Of a DNA stretch of 64,000 nucleotides, positions 46,377 through 54,009 are shown in pieces. Every line of letters starts with the position of its first letter. Positions within the stretch are counted from its first letter, which is position 1. The notes below the pieces were generated by a model. That model saw only the letters and a program-made list of their open reading frames with translations. It did no database searches and was not told the origin of the DNA. The stretch comes from Flavobacterium lindanitolerans. GTDB taxonomy: Bacteria; Bacteroidota; Bacteroidia; Flavobacteriales; Flavobacteriaceae. A program made the translations under genes and the position numbers. The stretch is taken from contig NZ_PJND01000012.1 of NCBI RefSeq assembly GCF_002846575.1, positions 1-64,000 of the forward strand, written 5' to 3'.

Positions 46377-46473
46377 AATCGGAATCGAAGCCATTTACAA
46401 ATCAAGAAAACAATCGTTTTTCTACACTAAAAAGTTTTAATATTTTTTTAGGTAAAAATCAACAAACGAGAAA

Positions 46474-46505
46474 CTTGATACTTGAAATAAAATGATTTAT
46501 CTTTG
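46474..46505 (+). promoter_or_regulatory. Promoter of fur, with the -7 box very close to the start codon
   Basis: CTTG (46474-46477), a 20-nt spacer and TATCTTTG (46498-46505) match the consensus except for the first base of the -33 box. The -7 box ends only 6 nt before the ATG at 46512. Confidence 0.7.
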
Positions 46506-46511
46506 CAGGAT

Positions 46512-46976
46512 ATGACACTAATTTCCGTAGATAACAATAAAAATCAAGAGATTGTAAAAAATGTTTTTACAAAATATCTTGAAACAAAAGGACATCGCAA
46601 AACTCCTGAGCGCTATGCTATTCTCCAGGAGATTTATGATAATGAAGAGCATTTCGACATCGAATCTCTTTATATCAAGATGAAAAACAAAAATTATCGT
46701 GTGAGCAGGGCTACGCTTTACAACACGATTGAACTTTTATTGGACTGTGCCCTGGTAAGAAAACACCAATTCGGACAAAATCAGGCACATTACGAAAAAT
46801 CCTATTTCGACAAACAGCACGACCATATCATCATGACAGATTCTGGCGAGGTGATAGAGTTTTGCGACCCGCGAATCCAAAGCATCAAAAAAACTATCGA
46901 AGAAATTTTTGATATCGAAATTCACAACCACTCCCTTTACCTTTACGGAAACAAAAAGACTACACCTAAAGAATAA
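46512..46976 (+). CDS. fur: Fur-family transcriptional regulator
   Basis: 154 residues from ATG 46512. A TTG at 46503 is in frame, but it lies inside the -7 box and cannot be in the transcript. The winged-helix DNA-binding half runs [63 protein letters not shown]. The metal-binding half has [28 protein letters not shown]. The regulatory-site HDH is kept, but the CxxC structural-zinc motif of E. coli Fur is replaced by MTDS. The family senses Fe, Zn or peroxide, and the exact one is unknown. purA follows after 22 nt. Confidence 0.92.
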   Translation: MTLISVDNNKNQEIVKNVFTKYLETKGHRKTPERYAILQEIYDNEEHFDIESLYIKMKNKNYRVSRATLYNTIELLLDCALVRKHQFGQNQAHYEKSYFDKQHDHIIMTDSGEVIEFCDPRIQSIKKTIEEIFDIEIHNHSLYLYGNKKTTPKE

Positions 46977-46998
46977 ATAAACAACTAACAACAAAAAA

Positions 46999-48270
46999 AT
47001 GACCGTAGATTTACTACTCGGCTTGCAGTGGGGCGACGAAGGCAAAGGAAAAATTGTTGACGTTCTCACTTCAAAGTACGATATTATTGCCCGTTTTCAA
47101 GGCGGACCTAACGCAGGACACACGCTTGAATTTGATGGAATCAAGCACGTTTTGAGAACTATTCCTTCAGGAATTTTTCATAAAAATTCAATCAATATTA
47201 TTGGAAACGGAGTCGTAATCGACCCGGTTGTTTTCCAAAAAGAATTGGAAGGCCTGGCAAAATTTGATATTGATATCCAGTCACGATTGATTATCTCAAG
47301 AAAAGCACACCTTATTTTACCAACACACCGTTTGCTTGATGCTGCTTCGGAAGCATCGAAAGGCAAAGCAAAAATTGGTTCAACCTTAAAAGGAATTGGA
47401 CCAACCTACATGGACAAAACCGGAAGAAACGGTCTTCGTGTGGGCGATATCGAATTGGCTGATTTTAAAGAACGATACAGAGCATTGGCTGACAAACATG
47501 AAGCCATGATTGCTTTTTATGATGTTGACCTGCAATATGACCTAAAAGAATTGGAAGATGAATTTTTCGAATCGATTGAAGTCTTAAAAACGCTACAATT
47601 CATCGACAGCGAAGAATATATCAATAAGGCCATGAAAGAAGGCAAATCAATTTTAGCAGAAGGAGCGCAAGGCTCACTTTTAGATATTGATTTCGGAACT
47701 TATCCTTTTGTTACTTCTTCAAATACAACAGCAGCAGGGGCTTGCACGGGACTGGGAATCGCTCCTAATCGCGTAAAAGAAGTGTTTGGAATTTTCAAAG
47801 CCTATACAACAAGAGTTGGAAGCGGTCCGTTTCCTACCGAACTTTTTGACAAGGACGGTGAAACAATGGCAAAAGTCGGAAACGAATTTGGTTCTGTTAC
47901 GGGTCGTGCCAGACGATGCGGATGGTTAGATTTGGTAGCCTTGAAATATGCTATACAAGTCAACGGAGTAACTGCTTTGTATATGATGAAAGGCGATGTG
48001 TTATCCGGATTTGATACGCTGAAAATCTGTACGGCTTACAATTACAAAGGAACTGAAATTGACCACCTTCCTTACAATATCGAACCGGAAAATGTTTCTC
48101 CCGTTTATGTGGAGAAAAAAGGATGGAAAGCAGACCTTACCGGAATGACTACCTATAACGAACTTCCTTCAGAATTAAAAGAATACGTCGAATTCATTGA
48201 AAATTTTGTAGAAGTGCCAATTAAAGTCATATCCGTTGGACCTGACAGAAAACAGACAATTTTAAAATAA
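46999..48270 (+). CDS. purA: Adenylosuccinate synthase
   Basis: 423 residues. It joins IMP and aspartate with GTP, the first committed step from IMP to AMP. The N-terminal GTP-binding motif is LQWGDEGKGKIVDVL, and the IMP/aspartate site motif is GGPNAGHTL. IGSTLKGIGPTYMDK, AEGAQGSLLDIDFGTYPFVTSSNT and VGSGPFPTEL are the other family blocks. GRARRCGWLDLVALKYA is near residue 300. It lies 22 nt after fur, so the pair probably shares a transcript. A strong terminator follows the stop. Confidence 0.98.
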   Translation: MTVDLLLGLQWGDEGKGKIVDVLTSKYDIIARFQGGPNAGHTLEFDGIKHVLRTIPSGIFHKNSINIIGNGVVIDPVVFQKELEGLAKFDIDIQSRLIISRKAHLILPTHRLLDAASEASKGKAKIGSTLKGIGPTYMDKTGRNGLRVGDIELADFKERYRALADKHEAMIAFYDVDLQYDLKELEDEFFESIEVLKTLQFIDSEEYINKAMKEGKSILAEGAQGSLLDIDFGTYPFVTSSNTTAAGACTGLGIAPNRVKEVFGIFKAYTTRVGSGPFPTELFDKDGETMAKVGNEFGSVTGRARRCGWLDLVALKYAIQVNGVTALYMMKGDVLSGFDTLKICTAYNYKGTEIDHLPYNIEPENVSPVYVEKKGWKADLTGMTTYNELPSELKEYVEFIENFVEVPIKVISVGPDRKQTILK

Positions 48271-48274
48271 GAAC

Positions 48275-48303
48275 AACGCCTTGATAATTTCAAGGCGTTT
48301 TTT
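48275..48303 (+). terminator. Terminator of purA
   Basis: AACGCCTTG (48275-48283) and CAAGGCGTT (48291-48299) pair perfectly over 9 bp around a 7-nt loop. A T-run follows. Confidence 0.92.
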
Positions 48304-48320
48304 GTTCCTTATAGATTTAA

Positions 48321-48484
48321 TAAAATCCTTCCAATGCTTTAATCTGCGGCAACTTCAAAAAATTATGCCACAGATTTCGCAGATTCTCACAGATAAATTT
48401 CTAAAAAAATCCTTTTAATCCTTTAATCTGTGGCAACTCTAAAAATCATACCTTAGATTTCACAGATTCTTACAGATTTATCCC
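48321..48484. repeat. CACAGATT/AATCTGTGG intergenic repeat, two tandem degenerate copies
   Basis: The 322-base gap between purA and the OstA-like gene is filled by two related copies. The word AATCTG(C/T)GGCAACT appears at 48341 and 48425. GCCACAGATTTCGCAGATTCT at 48367 and a degenerate TAGATTTCACAGATTCTTACAG at 48454 are its partners. AATCTGCGGC (48341-48350) is nearly the reverse complement of GCCACAGATT (48367-48376), so each copy can fold. A third copy is at 57905-57971. I see no gene or RNA in this gap besides the purA terminator. Confidence 0.8.
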
Positions 48485-48592
48485 ATACAAAGTCATTCAA
48501 TCCTGACAATGTGAAGCAAATTATAAAAAAATCCGCCTAACCAGATTTACTTTCAATTGATTACACAAATAATTCTTAATTAAAAATCAGAT

Positions 48593-50290
48593 ATGGAGAT
48601 TTTAATTAAATTTGAACCAAAATTCCATCCATTGAAGAAGAACTTTTTATTTCTTGCAAGCTTTTTTATACTACTGAGTTTCAATACGCTGCTGGCACAG
48701 GCTCCACCAAAAAAAATCATAGTAGAGAATTCCGACTTTGTCGATATCCAACAGGAAGAAATTCCCGGGGCTATCCGATACAGAGGAAACGTGAGAATCC
48801 TGCATGATGGTGTTAGGATGACTTGCAACACAGCCTATTTGTTCCAAAAAGAAAACTATATAAAAGCTTTTGGTGATGTAAAAATGAATCAGGGCGATAC
48901 CGTATTTATGGACAGCCGTTATGCTGAATACCAGGGTAATATAAAATTTGCCTTCGCTACCGGAAACGTAGTAATGCGTGACCCGAAAATGACACTGACA
49001 ACAGACACCATTAATTTCGACAGGAGAATCCAACAGGCTTACTATACTACCTACGGAACCATAAAAGACCAGGAAAATACTTTAAGGAGCAAATCCGGAA
49101 GATATTACCTTAATGAAAAGAAATTCCAGTTCCTGACCGCTGTTACCATAACAAACCCGAAATATGTAATCAAGTCAAACCATCTCGATTACTATTCCAA
49201 TTCGGGTCATTCCTATCTGTTTGGCCCTTCAACTATTACCAGTAAGGAAAACTTTATCTATACCGAAAAGGGATTTTATGACACCAAGAAAAATTTTGCC
49301 CATTTCGTCAAAAATTCCTATATCAAATACGACAACCGTCTTATAAGAGGAGATAGTTTGTATTATGACCGGAACCGTGAATTTGCTTCGGCAACTAATA
49401 ATGTTAAGATAACAGATTCGATTAACAAAGGAGTTGTTCGGGGGCATTATGGTGAAGTCTACCGGAATCAGGATTCTTTAGTCATGACCAAAAGGGCCGT
49501 CGCCGCTACCCTCATAGAAAAAGATACACTTTATGTTCATGGAAAAAAGCTGATGGTTACCGGAAAACCGGAAAACCGTATTGTTCGTGCTTTTAATAAC
49601 GTTCGATTTTATAAAATTGACATGAGCGGCAAATGCGATTCCTTACATTCGAATCAAAAAAACGGACTGACACAATTAATTGGAAGACCGGTTATCTGGA
49701 ATGGAGAAAACCAATTGACGGGAAAGGTAATACATCTTATCTCAAATCCTGAAACTGAAAAACTGGATTCACTCAAAGTATTGACGGATGCTTTTATAGC
49801 CTCAAAAGACACTTTAGGCACCGGCTATAATCAGGTCAAAGGTGTTAATTTATATGGCAAGTTCCGGGACAACAAATTATATGAAGTCGACCTCGTTAAA
49901 AATACAGAAAAGCTTTATTATGGCTATGATAAAGGACAATTGGTTGCTATTGACAAAGGAATCAGCAGCCGTATCCATCTGGAACTGGAAGACAATAAAA
50001 TTACGACTGTAACCTCTTTTACAAATCCTGAAAGTGAAAGTTATCCTGAAAAAGACCTTCCTGAAAACGCACGGAAACTGAGAGGATTCCTCTGGCGGGG
50101 CGATGAAATAATAAAAACCAAAGACGATATATTTCCTCCTGAGGAAAACGAAATCCATGAAAAAATATTAAAACAGAGCAAAATTGACAAAGCCAAGGAA
50201 GATACTCCTATGGAAGTCCGCAAAGAAACTCTGGATTACGACAAGAAAAAACCTGAGAAAAGGCTGGAGAAAAAAGCAAAAACTCAGTAA
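48593..50290 (+). CDS. OstA-like (LptA/LptD N-terminal-type) protein
   Basis: 565 residues. A signal or anchor segment (NFLFLASFFILLSFNTLLAQAPPKKI) is followed by OstA/LptA-type beta-jellyroll repeats: IRYRGNVRILHDGVRMTCNTAYLFQKENYIKAFGDVKMNQGDTVFMDSRYAEYQGNIKFAFATGNVVMRD, and further copies to about residue 330. The C-terminal 60 residues are very rich in lysine and glutamate. OstA-family proteins shuttle lipopolysaccharide between inner and outer membrane. This protein has the periplasmic jellyroll but no visible LptD barrel. Function in LPS transport is inferred from the family. It starts after the repeat-filled gap and is followed by an aminotransferase gene. Confidence 0.85.
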   Translation: MEILIKFEPKFHPLKKNFLFLASFFILLSFNTLLAQAPPKKIIVENSDFVDIQQEEIPGAIRYRGNVRILHDGVRMTCNTAYLFQKENYIKAFGDVKMNQGDTVFMDSRYAEYQGNIKFAFATGNVVMRDPKMTLTTDTINFDRRIQQAYYTTYGTIKDQENTLRSKSGRYYLNEKKFQFLTAVTITNPKYVIKSNHLDYYSNSGHSYLFGPSTITSKENFIYTEKGFYDTKKNFAHFVKNSYIKYDNRLIRGDSLYYDRNREFASATNNVKITDSINKGVVRGHYGEVYRNQDSLVMTKRAVAATLIEKDTLYVHGKKLMVTGKPENRIVRAFNNVRFYKIDMSGKCDSLHSNQKNGLTQLIGRPVIWNGENQLTGKVIHLISNPETEKLDSLKVLTDAFIASKDTLGTGYNQVKGVNLYGKFRDNKLYEVDLVKNTEKLYYGYDKGQLVAIDKGISSRIHLELEDNKITTVTSFTNPESESYPEKDLPENARKLRGFLWRGDEIIKTKDDIFPPEENEIHEKILKQSKIDKAKEDTPMEVRKETLDYDKKKPEKRLEKKAKTQ

Positions 50291-50314
50291 TGCCACTACC
50301 ATAATGCAAATAAA

Positions 50315-51508
50315 ATGAATAAAGATTTTCAAAAATACCAGGCACAAACTTCCCCTTACCCGCTTGGAATGGAAGTTTCTCACGCCATCGGTTCTTATAT
50401 ATACGACACAAACAATAAAAAATATCTTGACTTCGTAGCCGGAGTATCGGCCTGTACATTAGGCCATCAGAACAAAAGAGTCAATGATGCCATAAAAAAC
50501 CAGCTCGACAAATATTCACATGTCATGGTATATGGCGAATATTCTCAAAATCCGGCTGTTGAGTTTTGCAAATTATTAGCTTCACTCTTACCTAAGCCAC
50601 TTGAAAAAACCTATCTGGTCAATTCCGGTACAGAAGCCACCGAAGGCGCTTTAAAACTGGCCCGAAGAGTTACAGGACGCAGCCAGCTTATTTCGTGCAA
50701 TAATGCTTATCATGGCAATACGATGGGCTCTATGAGCGTTATGGGATTTGAAGAAAGAAAACGGGCTTTCCGTCCGTTAATTCCTGATGTCGATTTCATT
50801 ACATTCAATAATGAAGAAGACTTAAAAAAAATCACGACAAAAACGGCCGGAATCATATTGGAAAGCATTCAGGGCGGTGCGGGATTCATTCAGCCTGAAA
50901 ATGGGTTTTTGAAAAAAGTAAGAGAACGGTGCACGGAAGTAGGTGCCATGATGATTATAGATGAAATCCAGCCGGGTTTTGGAAGAACCGGAAAGCTGTT
51001 CGGTTTTGAAAACTATGACGTTGTACCCGATATTATAATTTTAGGTAAAGGAATGGGTGGCGGAATGCCTGTAGGCGCTTTTACGGCTTCGTCAGAAATG
51101 ATGGATTTATTAAGTGACAATCCAAAACTTGGGCATATTACTACCTTTGGAGGACATCCTGTCATAGCGGCCGCAAGTCTTGCAACGCTGCAGGAAATCA
51201 CAGAAACCGACCTGATTCCACAAACACTTGAAAAAGAAAAGCTTTTCCGTTCGCTTTTGGTACATCCTTTGATAAAAGAAATAAGAGGACGTGGATTAAT
51301 GCTGGCAGCAATGACAGAAGATGCTGAAATAACAAACCAAATCATCCTGAAATGCCAGGACAAAGGACTCATTCTATTTTGGCTGCTGTTTGAAGGAAAA
51401 GCAATCCGGATTACGCCTCCTCTGACCATTTCTGAAGAAGAAATCAAAGAAGGCTGTGCCATTATGCTGGAAGTAATGGATGAAGTATATTCCGCACTAA
51501 AAAACTAG
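50315..51508 (+). CDS. Class III PLP-dependent aminotransferase (acetylornithine/ornithine aminotransferase-like)
   Basis: 397 residues. The fold and motifs are class III: PLP phosphate and ring contacts in LVNSGTEATEGALKLARRVTGR and YHGNTMGSM, the acidic residue in MIIDEIQPGFGRTGKLFGFE, and the PLP-lysine in IILGKGMGGGMPVGAF near residue 250. The C-terminal IRGRGLMLAAMTED and IRITPPLTISEEEI are standard. Substrate is not decided by these motifs: ornithine, acetylornithine or gamma-aminobutyrate types look alike. It follows the OstA-like gene after 24 nt, likely co-transcribed, though no functional link is evident. Confidence 0.9.
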   Translation: MNKDFQKYQAQTSPYPLGMEVSHAIGSYIYDTNNKKYLDFVAGVSACTLGHQNKRVNDAIKNQLDKYSHVMVYGEYSQNPAVEFCKLLASLLPKPLEKTYLVNSGTEATEGALKLARRVTGRSQLISCNNAYHGNTMGSMSVMGFEERKRAFRPLIPDVDFITFNNEEDLKKITTKTAGIILESIQGGAGFIQPENGFLKKVRERCTEVGAMMIIDEIQPGFGRTGKLFGFENYDVVPDIIILGKGMGGGMPVGAFTASSEMMDLLSDNPKLGHITTFGGHPVIAAASLATLQEITETDLIPQTLEKEKLFRSLLVHPLIKEIRGRGLMLAAMTEDAEITNQIILKCQDKGLILFWLLFEGKAIRITPPLTISEEEIKEGCAIMLEVMDEVYSALKN

Positions 51509-51642
51509 GATTTAACAATAAAAATCCGTAACTTACAGAGAGGAGTTTTGTTAATTAAATTGTTCACAACAATTTTAGCCCAACCTCGACAAAAGATTTA
51601 CGTTCCCTAAATTTATTAAGGATAATTTTAAAAACAAAGAGT

Positions 51643-53031
51643 ATGCATTTGAGTCACGATGAAGAAGATTACAATTTATCCTTGTCCAAGTTCGAATCCA
51701 TGTTGAAAACCAACAAAGTTCTCTTCTTTGATTCGGAAGAATTTGAAGAAATTATTCTTCACTACCTGGATATGGGTAAAGCGTCTCTGGCCAAAAAGGC
51801 CTTAAAATTAGCGCTTGAGCAGCACCCTCGTTCTACAGGCTTAAAACTAGTACAAGTAGAAATGTTGGTATATGACGACAAGCTTGAAACTGCTGAAAAG
51901 CTTTTAAATGAACTTTACGCCATTGAACCTCAAAACGAAGAAATTTTTATCCAAAAAGCCAATATTTATTCCAAGAGAGACAATCACGAAAAAGCGGTAG
52001 AATTATTACAGGAAGCCTTAAAGCTTACGGATGATTATGCTGACGTTTACAACCTGATTGGGATGGAATATCTTTTTATGGACAATCTGGAATTAGCGAA
52101 AGAGAATTTTATTAAATGTCTGGAAGAAGATGTGGAAGACCAGGCCGCATTATATAATGTGGTATATTGTTTTGAATTTTTAGACCAAAACAAGGAAGCT
52201 ATTGCTTTCCTTGAGAAATATATTGACCGAAATCCTTACAGTGAAATCGCCTGGCATCAAAGCGGAAGACTTTACTACGGACTACAGGATTATGAAAATG
52301 CCTTACGTTGCTTCGATTATGCTTCAATGATTGATGACGAATTCATGGGTGCTTTTATGGAAAAAGCAAAATCTTTGGAGCGTCTTAAACGTTATGAAGA
52401 AGCGATTGAAAGCTATAACAGGACCATCGAACTGGATGACCCTACATCGTATGCCCTATTGCGAATTGGAAAATGTTATGAGAAATTAGGCAACAAGCCT
52501 TTGGCTCTGAAATATTTCCATAAAACCGTACATGAGGACCCGTTGTTAGACAAGGGATGGATTGCGATTACCGATTTCTATGTAAGACAGAAAAACTATC
52601 AGAAAGCCTTGTTTTATGTGAACAAAGCTATCGGGATTGACAACGAAAACAGATTATACTGGAAACGTTATGCCACCATCAACAGAGCTTTGGATTTTCT
52701 GGAAGAAGCCGAAATGGGATACCGAAAAGCTGTAGAGTTTGGAGATTATGAATTAGACACCTGGCTGTATTGGATTGACATCTTGCAAAATCTGGGCGAA
52801 TACGATGCCGCCATACACACGTTATTGCAGGCTTCAGAATATTTCCCTGAAGAATTCCAATTGGAATACCGCCTGGCCGGACTGTATTTTGCAGAAGGAG
52901 ACGAAGCCAAAGGAAAATTCCATCTGAGTAACGGTTTGCGTGTAAGTTTTGAAAATCACACCATTTTAGAGAACCTGTTTCCTGATGTTTGGGCAAGAGA
53001 AGATGTCCAGGAAATGATTAATAAGAAGTAG
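51643..53031 (+). CDS. TPR-repeat protein (cytoplasmic)
   Basis: 462 residues without a signal peptide. About ten tetratricopeptide units are visible, for example YDDKLETAEKLLNELYAIEPQNEEIFIQKA, YSKRDNHEKAVELLQEALKLTDDYADVYNLIG, LERLKRYEEAIESYNRTIELDDPTSYALLRIGKCYEKLG and YVRQKNYQKALFYVNKAIGIDNENRLYWKR. The N-terminal 40 residues (HLSHDEEDYNLSLSKFESMLKTNKVLFFDSEEFEEIILHYLDMGK) are an acidic helical cap. It should bind proteins, but a partner cannot be named. It ends in a 13-bp hairpin that overlaps the aroE start region. Confidence 0.85.
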   Translation: MHLSHDEEDYNLSLSKFESMLKTNKVLFFDSEEFEEIILHYLDMGKASLAKKALKLALEQHPRSTGLKLVQVEMLVYDDKLETAEKLLNELYAIEPQNEEIFIQKANIYSKRDNHEKAVELLQEALKLTDDYADVYNLIGMEYLFMDNLELAKENFIKCLEEDVEDQAALYNVVYCFEFLDQNKEAIAFLEKYIDRNPYSEIAWHQSGRLYYGLQDYENALRCFDYASMIDDEFMGAFMEKAKSLERLKRYEEAIESYNRTIELDDPTSYALLRIGKCYEKLGNKPLALKYFHKTVHEDPLLDKGWIAITDFYVRQKNYQKALFYVNKAIGIDNENRLYWKRYATINRALDFLEEAEMGYRKAVEFGDYELDTWLYWIDILQNLGEYDAAIHTLLQASEYFPEEFQLEYRLAGLYFAEGDEAKGKFHLSNGLRVSFENHTILENLFPDVWAREDVQEMINKK

Positions 53032-53052
53032 ACAATACCAAACATAACTTTT

Positions 53053-53093
53053 AAAGCCTGACAAAAATGATTAATTTCGCTTTGTCAGGCTTT
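53053..53093 (+). terminator. Hairpin terminator of the TPR gene, overlapping the longest aroE frame
   Basis: AAAGCCTGACAAA (53053-53065) and TTTGTCAGGCTTT (53081-53093) pair perfectly over 13 bp around a 15-nt loop. The T-run after the stem is modest (TTTAATTTT). Confidence 0.82.
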
Positions 53094-53100
53094 AATTTTG
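53093..53100 (+). promoter_or_regulatory. -7 box of aroE
   Basis: TAATTTTG matches TAnnTTTG exactly and ends 5 nt before the ATG at 53106. No convincing -33 box is found at the usual distance, because that region is inside the hairpin loop. Confidence 0.4.
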
Positions 53101-53105
53101 GTTAT

Positions 53106-53849
53106 ATGGAAATCACTCACTTATTTGGACTTCTTGGAAAAAACATCGCATACTCTTTTTCAAAAGGATATTTTACAGAAAAATTCAAGTCCTTAAATCT
53201 GAAAAACTACGATTATGTAAACTTTGACATCCCGTCTATTGAAGAATTTCCAGATATCATTAAGAATAATCCCAACCTAAAAGGGATGAATGTGACGATT
53301 CCGTACAAAGAATCCGTACTTTCCTATCTGGATAAGATTTCCAGAAAAGCAGAAAAGATTGGCGCAGTCAACACTATAAAAGTCACCCGAAAAGGAAATT
53401 TAAAAGGCTATAATACCGATTACTATGGTTTCAGGAAATCGTTAGAACCTTTATTGGAACCCCACCACAAAAAAGCCTTGATTCTTGGAACAGGAGGCGC
53501 CTCAAAAGGCATTGCCTATGCATTAGAAGAACTCGGAATTTTATATACTTTCGTTTCCAGAGAGGCAACAGACGAAAGTATTGGATATAATCTGGTCAAT
53601 GCCACCACTTTTGACAACCATCAAATTGTAATCAATTGCACACCGCTTGGCACATCGCCAAATACTGATGCCTATCCTCCTATTCCTTATGAGTATTTTA
53701 CGCCAAAACATATTGCTCACGACCTGATTTATAATCCTGCAGAAACTATCTTCCTTAAAAAAGCAAAAAAACAAGGCGCAAAGATTAAAAACGGTTTGGA
53801 AATGCTACAGTATCAGGCCGAAAAATCATGGAAAATCTGGAATCGATAA
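53106..53849 (+). CDS. aroE: Shikimate dehydrogenase
   Basis: 247 residues from the ATG at 53106. It reduces 3-dehydroshikimate with NADPH in the chorismate pathway. The substrate-binding start is FGLLGKNIAYSFSKGYF, in place of the usual GxPIxHSxSP. The catalytic lysine is in GMNVTIPYKESVL near residue 60 and the partner aspartate is in GYNTDYYGF. The Rossmann motif is ILGTGGASKGIAYAL, and the C-terminal NGLEMLQYQAEKSWKIW is family-typical. The frame opens further to 53067 (MINFALSGFNFGY), but this ATG is in the loop of the upstream terminator and before the likely -7 box, so the shorter start is preferred. Confidence 0.93.
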   Translation: MEITHLFGLLGKNIAYSFSKGYFTEKFKSLNLKNYDYVNFDIPSIEEFPDIIKNNPNLKGMNVTIPYKESVLSYLDKISRKAEKIGAVNTIKVTRKGNLKGYNTDYYGFRKSLEPLLEPHHKKALILGTGGASKGIAYALEELGILYTFVSREATDESIGYNLVNATTFDNHQIVINCTPLGTSPNTDAYPPIPYEYFTPKHIAHDLIYNPAETIFLKKAKKQGAKIKNGLEMLQYQAEKSWKIWNR

Positions 53850-53946
53850 GCTTAAAAAAAAATAAAAAACAAATCGTCAGAATCTGAAACAGCCCTATTC
53901 GCAAAAAAAGAATAACCCGGAAAATCGAGTAAAATATTGGTTTTTC

Positions 53947-53977
53947 TTTGAATTTTCAGATGCCTTTACTATCTTTC
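53947..53977 (+). promoter_or_regulatory. Promoter of the DUF349 gene
   Basis: TTTG (53947-53950), a 19-nt spacer and TATCTTTC (53970-53977) lie 32 nt before the ATG. It is a near-consensus pair. Confidence 0.6.
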
Positions 53978-54009
53978 CAAACGAAAGTATTACCAACCAT
54001 AAACATTTA

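Noticed and set aside
48321..48484. CRISPR array or tRNA in the purA-OstA gap
   Set aside because: The repeats are only two degenerate copies with no regular spacers of similar length, and no cloverleaf or tRNA-like CCA end can be drawn.
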